DNA of 64,000 bases from assembly GCA_021740905.1 (NCBI GenBank), contig JAIOYV010000019.1, forward strand, positions 16,277 through 80,276, written 5' to 3'. The position numbers and the translations under genes are program-made. Below are positions 16,803 through 26,900 of this stretch, piece by piece (position 1 is the stretch's first letter; every line of letters starts with the position of its first letter). The DNA comes from Bacteroidales bacterium (GTDB lineage Bacteria > Bacteroidota > Bacteroidia > Bacteroidales > M50B96). Under the pieces are notes generated by a model that was not told the DNA's origin, did no database searches, and saw nothing but the letters and a program-made list of their open reading frames with translations.

Positions 16803-17435
16803 ATGGCATATAATCCAAATATTCATCATCGTCGGTCGATCCGGTTAAAGGGCTATGATTATTCGCGAGCCGGATTGTATTTTATTACCATTTGTACACA
16901 GCACATGGCGTGTTTGTATGGTAAAATAATTGACGATGAAATGATATTAAACGACGCAGGGAAAATGGTTGAGAAATGGTATCACGAATTGGAAAATAAA
17001 TTTCCGGACATCGAATGTGATGAATTTGTAGTGATGCCAAACCATTTTCATTGTATTATTGAAAAAAATACGAAATCCAACGTCCACGTAGGGGCAACCC
17101 TATGTGGTTGCCCCATTGATGAACGCCCCATTGATGAACGCCCCATTGATGCACGCCCCATTGATGCACGCCCCATTGATGGTCCAACATACGGACCCGA
17201 TAATAAAAAATACAATGCCACGATTGGCGATACAATGGATTGGTTTAAAACAATGACAACCAATGAATATATCCGAGGTGTAAAAACATTGGGTTGGAAA
17301 CGATTTGACAAAAAATTATGGCATCGCAATTATTGGGAACATATTATTCGCGATCAAAAATCGTATGAGACGATTTCAGAATATATCAGGAACAATCCAA
17401 AAAATTGGAATAGGGATAAATTGAACAAAGCATGA
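16803..17435 (+). CDS. REP-associated tyrosine transposase (RAYT, Y1 HUH family)
   Basis: A single-strand DNA transposase of 210 residues related to IS200/IS605 TnpA. The N-terminus NIHHRRSIRLKGYDYSRAGLYFITICTQ and the HUH motif in VMPNHFHCII are diagnostic. FKTMTTNEYIRG and the C-terminal NYWEHIIR and TISEYIRNNPKNW provide the catalytic Tyr helix. Residues about 95-127 are an extra segment (VHVGATLCGCP, then repeats of R-P-I-D-E/A) encoded by a REP-like hairpin and 15-bp repeats. REP hairpins of the same family precede the gene. It sits between hsdS and hsdR, and its stop overlaps the hsdR ATG as ATGA. Confidence 0.9.
   Translation: MAYNPNIHHRRSIRLKGYDYSRAGLYFITICTQHMACLYGKIIDDEMILNDAGKMVEKWYHELENKFPDIECDEFVVMPNHFHCIIEKNTKSNVHVGATLCGCPIDERPIDERPIDARPIDARPIDGPTYGPDNKKYNATIGDTMDWFKTMTTNEYIRGVKTLGWKRFDKKLWHRNYWEHIIRDQKSYETISEYIRNNPKNWNRDKLNKA
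17088..17114 (+). repeat. REP-like hairpin inside the RAYT coding sequence
   Basis: GTAG leads into a perfect 9-bp stem GGGGCAACC / GGTTGCCCC (17091-17099 and 17106-17114) with loop CTATGT, the same loop as the hairpins upstream of the gene. It is read in frame and encodes V-G-A-T-L-C-G-C-P. Confidence 0.8.
17110..17182 (+). repeat. 15-bp tandem repeat in the RAYT gene
   Basis: Two copies of GCCCCATTGATGAAC, two of GCCCCATTGATGCAC and a partial fifth. The unit is five codons, so copy-number change keeps the frame, giving P-I-D-E-R / P-I-D-A-R repeats. The block is fused to the 3' arm of the intragenic REP-like hairpin. Confidence 0.9.
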
Positions 17436-19870
17436 ACGAAGCGGAAACAAGAGCAGAACTTATCGACCCCAAGTTAAAGGCTTGTGGTTGGGGCGTAGAA
17501 GAAGGTTAGAAAATCCTTCGTGAACGTGATGTTTGTAAGATTACTGAGGGCAGGATACAGGTTGGCGGTGGCCGAAAAAGACCGCTTATTGCTGATTATA
17601 TCCTGGTTTACAAAAACATTAAACTGGCTGTTGTTGAAGCAAAAAGCAATGAATTGGAAGTGGGCGAGGGAGTGGCACAGGCAAAACAATATGCCGCCAA
17701 ACTCCATTTAGAAACCACCTACTCCACCAATGGAAAAGAGATTTATCAAATCTGTATGCTTACAGGTGCAGAAGGTTTGGTCACCGATTTTCTTTCACCA
17801 CAAGAACTTTGGGATAAGACCTATCCAACAACAGCCGGTTCAGCCCTGGCCACAATAGATACTGCCATAACCGAAATGTGGCGCGAGGCATTTGCCCACA
17901 TCCCCTTTGAAGATAAAAGCGGTACCTGGCAATTACGCTACTATCAGGAAATTGCGGTACGAAACACGCTGGAAGCCATTGCCCAGGGCAAAGACCGAAT
18001 CTTGCTCACGCTTGCCACAGGAACAGGTAAAACCGCAATTGCATTTCAAATAGCCTGGAAACTGTTTCAAACCCGATGGAATTTAAACCGCGACGGTAAG
18101 CGAAGGCCAAGAATACTGTTTTTAGCCGATCGCAATATTTTAGCCGATCAAGCCTATACTTCGTTTATGGCCTTCCCCGACGATGCTATGGTGCGCATAA
18201 AACCCAAGGAGATTAAGAAAAAAGGGAAAGTACCCACCAATGGCAGTATCTTCTTTACCATTTTTCAATCCTTTATGTCGGGCACAGATAAAGAGGGTAA
18301 TTCTGAACCCTATTTTGGTGAGTACCCAAAAGATTATTTTGATTTTATTATTGTAGACGAGTGTCACCGTGGTGGAGCAAATGACGAAAGTAACTGGCGG
18401 GATATTTTAGAATATTTCTCTCCGGCAGTTCAATTAGGTCTTACGGCTACACCCAAACGAAAAGACAATGTGGATACCTATAAATACTTTGGGAATCCAG
18501 TTTATATCTATTCCCTTAAAGAAGGCATAAACGATGGCTTTCTTACACCATTCAAGGTAAAACGCATCAAAACAACCTTGGACGATTACATCTATACCAG
18601 CGACGATTCCATTATAGTGGGTGAAATTGAAGAACGAAAACTATACCAGGAACCCGATTTTAATCGGATTATTGAAATAAAAGAACGAGAGGCAAAACGT
18701 GTTCGGATTTATATGGACGATGCCAATCAAAAAGAAAAGGCCATCATTTTTTGTGCTTCCCAAGACCATGCAGCCGCAGTGTGTGACCTGGTGAATCAAT
18801 ATAAAAAGAGCCATGACCCCAATTATTGTATGCGAGTAACAGCAAACGATGGAGAAATAGGCGAGCAGTTTTTACGGGAGTTTCAGGACAATGAAAAAAC
18901 CATACCCACGGTATTAACCACTTCCCAAAAACTTTCGACAGGTGTCGATGCCCGGAATATTCGCAATATTGTTTTAATGCGCCCGGTAAATCAGATCATC
19001 GAGTTTAAACAAATAGTGGGAAGAGGAACTCGTTTGTTCGATGGGAAGGAGTTCTTCACCATTTACGATTATGTGGATGCTTATCAACGATTCTCCGATC
19101 CCGAATGGGATGGTGAACCTGTGGAAGAAGAGCCTTGCGCTGTCTGCGGAGAAAACCCTTGTGTATGTATAGAAAGACCACCAAAACCCTGTCTTATTTG
19201 TGGCCATCGTCCATGTGTTTGCATTAAAGAACCACCACCACCCTGTTATAAATGTGGTCAACAACCTTGTGTTTGCATAAAGAAGGTCAAAGTAAAACTG
19301 AGGGACGGGAAAGAACGGGAGATTCAACACATGATCGCCACTTCGTTTTGGAGTGCGGATGGCAAGCCTATTCCGGCAGAGGAGTTCTTACATAATTTAT
19401 TTGGCGAGCTACCTAATTTTTTTAAAAGTGAAGAAGAATTGAGGACTTTATGGAGCAATCCAATGACCCGTAAAACATTACTTGAGAAGTTGGATGAAGC
19501 TGGTTTTGGCAAAGAGGAACTAAGCACATTACAGCACCTCATAAACGCTGAAAAAAGTGATTTGTACGATGTATTGGAATATGTTTTTAATAGCGACATT
19601 AAGCCTATATCAAGAGAAGAAAGGCTAAGCAGAGCCGAGGCCACCATATTTGCTTTGCTCAACGACAAGCAAAAGGAATTTATCGCCTTTGTACTGAGCA
19701 AATATGTAGAAACAGGAGTAGGCGAACTTGACCAGGATAAATTGCCCATATTACTGACAAACAAATATCAATCGCTCGAAGATGCAAAAGAAATATTAGG
19801 TGATGTGGCAAACATAAGCTCGCTGTTTATTGATTTTCAGAAACATTTGTACGAGGAGAAAGTGGCGTAA
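17432..19870 (+). pseudogene. hsdR: Type I restriction endonuclease subunit HsdR with an early amber codon
   Basis: Motor and nuclease subunit of the type I system. The family-like N-terminus MNEAETRAELIDPKLKACGWG starts at ATG 17432, but codon 26 is TAG (17507-17509) where relatives have Ser in G-S-K-I-L-R-E. All following codons stay in frame: the nuclease residues in LIADYIL and VVEAKS, helicase motif I ATGTGKT, the DECHRGG box, AGRGTRL-like GRGTRLFDG and a normal end. An insertion near the helicase end has three C-x2-C-G-x3-C-x-C units. No ATG follows the amber before the nuclease motif, and restart at TTG 17654 would lose it. TAG ends other genes here, so read-through is unlikely. The lesion looks recent. 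Confidence 0.85.
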
Positions 19871-19994
19871 TGGGCGGTATTCAAATTTTACACATCCATT
19901 ATTGAAAAACGTGTATTTGACCATATCATTATTGTTGATTATACTCGGAAAATAGCATTAGGCGGTTGTTCAATAGCCACTTTTAGCGAGCATT

Positions 19995-20801
19995 TTATAT
20001 ACTTTCCTCATTGTTGCCTGGATAATCGAAGTAAAGTTGGTAATGTCCGTTAACTCTAATAAATCTAAATGACACATTTTCGAAATCCCATTTTCGACCA
20101 TTCCACTCATCTTGGGCTAACTCTTCCTTTGATATTTGCCCCAGATTATTAGAGTCCATTCCTAAGGCCTGATATAATTTATGTGAGAGCTTCTCTATTT
20201 CAAAAAAGCAGGTTATTCCTTTATTCGATGGAGGTATTTGACTTAACAATATCATCGTCACTAATCCTGCCTTATTAATTAATAAGGTCATTTTGTTAAA
20301 GAAATCAAAAATGAAGTATGGGACATGGTATGTCCTCATTAACCCATCCTTCATTTGCTTTTCCACGAAATTGTCGGTCTCAATATATCTAATTGGTACT
20401 ATTAACTCATTATCAATATTTCGTTCTGAGAGGAACATTTTATAATATTCAATAAACTCATCCGGCTTGAACACCAATGTGTCAAGACCAATCTGTTGAA
20501 AAACTTTTTGAGTTTTTTCAAATGATTTTTTGTCGTTTGTAATGTAAAAATTGCACGTTGATGCGAAAGCTGCATGAAAGGCATCTTCTGTTGTATTACG
20601 AAATGTCTCCTTTCTACCTTTTTTCGTATTTACCTTGTCCTCTTGATAGCCATGAATATCTAATTTGATGTATTCATTTGAAATTTTATCAAACCAAGCT
20701 GGTGCGTACTTGCCGTTCTCAGGCCAAAACGTTTTCGGGTCAATTTTAAACTTTTCGTACGTGTCAAGTATGATTTTAAAAGGGTCATTCGCACTAAACA
20801 T
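19995..20801 (-). CDS. PIN-like domain protein, possibly 5'-truncated
   Basis: About 268 residues from Met at 20801. The frame is open further to 20891, but that part reads through the terminator of the neighbouring gene and is unlikely to be a native start. Residues about 60-125 (TEDAFHAAFASTCNFYITNDKKSFEKTQKVFQQIG) resemble the second half of a PIN nuclease domain, with the typical D-A-x-H-A and x-T-N-D-K motifs. The first catalytic Asp segment expected at the N-terminus is not seen, suggesting a truncation. The C-terminal part (FEIEKLSHKLYQALG, WDFENVSFRFIRVNGHYQLYF) is not recognised. A toxin or defence role would be inference from the neighbouring restriction locus. Confidence 0.55.
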   Translation of the reverse strand: MFSANDPFKIILDTYEKFKIDPKTFWPENGKYAPAWFDKISNEYIKLDIHGYQEDKVNTKKGRKETFRNTTEDAFHAAFASTCNFYITNDKKSFEKTQKVFQQIGLDTLVFKPDEFIEYYKMFLSERNIDNELIVPIRYIETDNFVEKQMKDGLMRTYHVPYFIFDFFNKMTLLINKAGLVTMILLSQIPPSNKGITCFFEIEKLSHKLYQALGMDSNNLGQISKEELAQDEWNGRKWDFENVSFRFIRVNGHYQLYFDYPGNNEESI

Positions 20802-20842
20802 TTTGTCTCGATTAATTCCTAGTCCTGTTTGCGTAATTTTCC

Positions 20843-20872
20843 TAAAAAAAAGCCCCCCGTTTCCGGGGAGCC
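20843..20872 (-). terminator. Rho-independent terminator of the giant phosphoesterase gene
   Basis: On the minus strand a stem with one mismatch pairs CTCCCCG with CGGGGGG around a short A-rich loop and runs into eight T residues (20850-20843). It starts 33 bp after the stop codon at 20905. Confidence 0.88.
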
Positions 20873-20904
20873 ATTTCTGAGATATAAACAAAAGATATTC
20901 GGGG

Positions 20905-23900
20905 TTATTTCATGATTACAAGTTTTTGGGTCGATGTGGCTTGTGATGTGCGGACCTGGATTGAGTATGTTCCATTGGACAGGGCCACTACATTGATTTC
21001 CAATTCACTGTTTCCTTCATTCAGGTCTGTATATTGAATGGTCTGTACGAGTTTACTGGCCACATCAAAAATTTCGATGCTTACATCGCCATTGTTATTT
21101 AACGATACAGGAACAATCAGATTTTCATGGGCTGGGTTTGGATACACCGCAAAAGCACTTTCTTCTGTGGTACTTAACGATTTCACAATGGCAATCGAAT
21201 TCTCAATAAAACTGTTGCTTCCTTCTTCGAATTCGATATCCTCCATCACTTTTTCGCTACCATCGGTTTTCGACCAAACCTTAATTACAAAGCTTTCGCC
21301 ATCGGCCATATTTTGCAAATCGCTGCCGCCCCAAATGGTGAGTGCAGTATTCGATCCGGTAAATACAGATGAGCCAACCAGTTTTCCCCTTTCGCTGAAA
21401 ATTCCGATTTCATCATCCAAGTTTGGCATTGAACTCCAGGCCGAACCAGGGATTAAAAGGGTCATGTCTTTCTCTGCACCGGTTTCACAAACGTAATTTT
21501 CGGTTTGAGGTACATTCTCCACCAAAGCCTTTGTTGACAAGGTATTCGGAGCATAGTACAAAGTTGCCGCGCTGTACATGTTCGTTTTATATCCCTGACC
21601 AGGGTACATGTTGATAATCTGATCGACACCATAAGCGGGCCAGTAGATCAAGCCCATTGGATTTTTAACCAAACGAATCGATGAGGAAACTGTACTCAAC
21701 AGGTCAACTATAGGTGCTGGAGATGTCCTTAAATAACCAAACAAACTCCAACCTGCATCCAATGATACAGGGGTAGTTTCAGGAATTACCATTTGACCAA
21801 CAACTTCTAATAAATAGAGCGAACTGGTTTTTACTTTGTAGCCTTCACCAATCGTTAAGTCGCCTAATAAATTCAGGTTATAAGCGGGCCAATACACATT
21901 TCCAATTTCATCTTTCAACATGATGAGTGCATTGTTGGCAACCACATCAGCAAACACAACCTCTGCATTTGGATCAATAGGATCGATATAGGTAGAGATA
22001 ATGCCCCAACCTTGTGGTAATAGCACAAACTGCGAATCTTCAACCACATCAAGCGAAATAATCCCACTGATTCCGTTGTTTGCATAGAAACCGGTTTCGG
22101 TAAAATTCACATTGTCGTAAGTAGCCATGGTCTGATATTCTATGCCTGCCGAAGCATCATAGATACGCCATTTGAAATCTTCGCCGGTGGCAAAACCATC
22201 ATTTCCGAGATCGGCTCCCCAGGCAGAAAGAGCAGTCGCATTTCCATCCCACTGTATGTAACCACCACATTCGGCATGCCCGTTAGCATAATAGAAAACT
22301 CCAAGATAATCACCCGCTTCGAGGGTCATTCCATTTACGACAGTGTTGACCGGTAAAAGGATTGTGTGATCGTCGGCAGAAGTAGTGTATGTCCAGGGAG
22401 CTGGTATTTCCAATGTTTTATAGGTAATCCTGCCTTCACCACCTTCTGGATAGTCTACAGCCGTGATCAAACCATTCAAGCCATTTACCACATAATTGAA
22501 CAGGGCTTGCTGGTATGTTGCACCCAGGGTTACCATATTATTGTTGGCCAAAGGATATTGGTCGCCACCTTTCGCCGAGAAGTTTACGATGGCAATGTTC
22601 AGGTTTGGTGCGCCCGGTACAACCTGGCCTTCCCAAACAATTGGGGTTCCGTTATCCAGAGTTACTTTCCAGATACGTTCACCTTGCTGGAGAAGGTTAC
22701 CACTCAAATCATAAGCAAGCGACTGTGCTGCAGTGTCATATTCAAATTTAAAACCACCCACCTGTGCAAAACGTCCATTTCCTATGTTTGCACCGTTGAA
22801 CTGGGCCGACACACAATTTTCAAGGACTTCTTTGAATAATGTAGGTGTAACATCCTCAACCACTGTCACAAAATTGTCAAACGACAAAATATCCCAGGTA
22901 TTCAGTTCGGTAAAGTTGCCGGCAGCAATAATGTTGTTGTTGCGGATTCCACCACCGTTTTGCAGCGACACGTTGGGCATGTTGGCACCAAAATTCGAGG
23001 CCAATTGTTGTGCCTGCCATAACATAGCATCGGCAGCAAGGTTTCCTTCGTTGGTTTCGAACTCACGAACGTGAGCTTTTATCCCATCCAAATCAACTTC
23101 CGATGTAGCAATTACATTTAGCGCAAGGCCATTGATGTATGCCTGAACAGGCTCGACCACATTGGACTGAAGGCCAGCATTTGGAGTAACAGTATTGTCA
23201 ACTAACACCATGCTGGAAGCCGGATCAACATAAGTTATTTTTCCGTCTTCGTCGAAATTCAGCATCAAATTTCCTACATAGCGGTATTCGCCGGGGGTTG
23301 TAACCACATAAACCGTTTCGCCATCGGCATCGGCAAATTCAAGTGGGTAAGTACCTGAAAATCCTTTCACTGAGTCGACCGGGACAAGAAGATCGCCGGG
23401 CGAACCCAGTACTTCATCACCACCTCCGGCAATCACAACGTCCACATCGTGAAGGTTTTGGATCAGCATGGTATCAGCCTGGAGGTCCTGCATGTGCGAA
23501 ATCAGGATGATAATATTCACGGAGTCAACCGTTTTCAGATGATTCACCTCTGCTTGTACCACACTGTCGACATTGAATTCGATGATAGTGTTGCCGGGGC
23601 TTGAAATGTTGCCAAGCATGGGGGTGGTCAAACCAATGATGCCAATCTTGCGACCCTCTTTCACCACAATTTTCCGGTCGGTTATCTTGCCATTGGCAGC
23701 CAATGGGCTGAGTGCCGGTTCGTTCGCGAAATTGAGGTTTGCGCTCAGGTAGGTGCTTGGGTTCACCTGGATGTCGTTGATGAAATCGGCCAGAACTGCG
23801 GGGCCAAAATCAAAGTCGTGGTTGCCGAGGCAAAGTGCATCGTATTTCATTGAATCGATGGCAATTGCATCATAAATCAACCCATTTGGATTGTACAACC

Positions 23901-26900
23901 CGGCGTTAAATTGCGGACCGGCCAGGAAGTTATCGCCCGACGAAAGAGTAATGTATTCATAACCAGTTGTGTTGGCTTCGTCGCGAAGATTTTCCAAAAC
24001 AGTTTTGAAACGTGCCACGCCACCGTAGTTTTCCATGCCCTGTCCGGCATTGATGAGCTTGCTTTCGCCATCGTTGTTATGAAGAATAGTAAGTGCAAAG
24101 CTGGCAGGTTGCGGAGGGTTGAAATTCAGGTTGAAGCTATGGTTCCAATCGTCCGGTGCCGGATCGTTCCAAATAGCCATCATTGCATATCCTATCGATG
24201 CCATCGGCGAAGCGAGGATGTTATTGATAATGGCTTGCGACATGGGCGAAGGGTCTCCTTCATTTCCATGATAATGAGCAAGGAAAGTTTCGGTAATGGC
24301 TGGCTCAATGGAAGAAGCGGTCATTGGATCCAACGAATAGGGAGGCTGCGTAAGCATGTAGTTCACCAATAAAGGGAACCCGGCGCTGATGAAGTTGTGG
24401 GCATAGTCCTGAAAACTCAGGCCACCGGTGTTATAATCGATGTTCTCGATCAAACCTGTTGATATGCTGATATCACCACTCAAGGTGTCGATTGCCACTG
24501 TGCGAAAAGGCGATGGCCAGGTCAGCAGCGAACCGGTTTCGATGTCATAAATTTCATTCCCGGCAGGGCTAATTGCCTGTACCATATCCTGAGCATGATA
24601 ATGTCCTGTGAACATAGCCTTCAGGCCCATGTCGGCAAAATTGCCGGCCAAAGTATCCCATCCGGCGATCACATATTCGGGGAACATCACGCTTTGTCCC
24701 TGGGAATGTTCGGTGAGGTTGTGGTGCATCATCCCAACAATGTATTTACCGGAAGCTATGGCAGCCTGTATTTTGGAAGCTACCCACTGATAAGTATCCC
24801 AGGGCATTTCGCCGGCTGTTTCAGGATAATTAGTGGCGATGTTATTCTCATATTTACAAACATCAATTGAGATAATCTGGAAGCCTGGATAAGGTTCAAC
24901 CAAATAGCTTAACGAATTAGGATCGGTATCGATGGCTTCATCAAATCCAAAATTGGCATAGATACTATCGAACTGGGCAGGTGAAACATGATCGACCGGA
25001 ATTGCACTGGCTCCGTCGAAGGCCATTGCATGTGGGTTGTTGATGTCGTGGTTTCCGGGAGCTACAAATACTTTGATGCCATTATCTTCCAATGTTTGAA
25101 GATAGGCGGCAAATCCTTCGTGGCTCGATTTTTCACCATCTTTGGTTAAATCACCGGGGACAAGAACCACATCCGGATTCATGGCCAGGATAGTATCAAC
25201 CATCGCTTCGAGAATGGCTTCACTTTCTTTCAACATCTTGCGATCCATGGCGAGATAAGTTTGGAAAGCCGTTCCATCGTTGATCAACAAAGCTGGATCC
25301 ATGTAATGTGGGTCGGAGAATACAACAATATTCACTGTGGTGTCGGCAGGTGTTGGGTAAGTTTCGCCTATTACACTGAAAACGCTTACTGTTCCGCTAA
25401 CTTCATTAGCCACCACTACAAGGCTGGTGTCGATAGGGCTGTTGTTATATGAAATAAAGATAATCCCTTCGGGGCCGAGGTCGCCACCCTCGTCGGCACC
25501 AAGGTCACGTGAATTTACATAATCGACAAAAACAGGAGAAGCTGGGTTGCTGATGTCGTAAGTCATAACACCACCAATGCGCTCCAATGCGATGAAAGCA
25601 TACGGAATACCGTTGACTTCGTGGATCGTTACGGTTTCAGGCTCGGGGCCTTTATCATCGCTTCGATTTTTATAATTGTTGTTCGAATTGCTTGCATTGA
25701 ATAAGGCCGACCAAACAGGATGGCTGGCGATTATCAGTTCCATATCATCGCCGCTATCGTACACCTGAATCCCGGTAGAAGCATTGTAAATACTGAATGA
25801 GCGGCCACCGAACACATAAATTTCGTCGTTGTCGCCATCGTTATCAGTATCACCCATCGAGGTGGTGGTTTTCAAACGGCCAATCCCGTATTTACTTTGT
25901 AAGGTGTAAGCATTCGGGAAAGCTGCCGAATCGAGGATCAGTGAAGCCACATCGGTTTCTTCGGAATATCCTGAATAATCGCGTGAATCGCCTTCGTTGG
26001 CAGTTACATAATAGCCTTGTCCGGCCACTTCGTAATAAGCAAGTGCATCGGGCATGTACATACCTTTCACGGGCCAGTTGGCAAAGATTATTGTGTCGGT
26101 TTTGTCCGATCCGTCAAATTCATTTCCCGGCAGGTTATGGTCTTTGTAACCCATTGGCCAGATGTCGGTTATTTGAAGCGTACCCAGATCAACCACTGCA
26201 ATGGCGTTGTTTTCCTGGAGGGTCACGAAAGCTTTTGTCGAATTTTGGTTGTAGGTGATATATTCAGGCTCGAAATCCTGTGATACAGAAGCATTGGGAC
26301 CAAATACCCGGACACCTGCATTTTTAAGGGCTGCAAGTTGAGCATCGAAAGCATTGAAATTTAGGGTGGTCACATTGCTTTGGGTTAAAGTAGAAAGGCC
26401 ACCTGAGATATCAATAACAGAAACAGTTCCTTCGGGATCGGTGAGGTAATCGTTGGATGGCTGACCTTCGTTGGCTGTAAGCAATTTGTTGCCATCGGGC
26501 GTAAAGCTCACGTGATCGGGCAAATTTCCAACAGCGACCGAAGTCTGGAAAACACCATCGGTATTGAAAAAGGCCAAAAGGCCATTTGCAGAGGGGCCAT
26601 TGTCAACTGTCACAGCCACAACCCCATTCAGGCAGGCTACACTGGTTATCCCGGCACCGTACACCGACATGTCGATGGTATCAATTGCTGAAATAGCATA
26701 AGGATTGGAGAAATCGAGGATCGCCAGTTCGGTGTCCACCGAGTTCACCACAAATAACCGCTGTGAAACTGCATCGTAAGCAAGGATTTCGGCTGAACCA
26801 CCTTCCGTTACCTGGTAGCTTGAAACATGGTTCAACGAGATAGCTTGTGTAGCCACAGGAGCTGTTTTGTCATCATCCAAAATATAGGCAATAAAACGGT

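Noticed and set aside
17432..19870. Reassignment or read-through of TAG as an explanation for the hsdR amber
   Set aside because: TAG ends other intact genes in the window, such as mlaD at 1904 and the OmpA-family gene at 8850.
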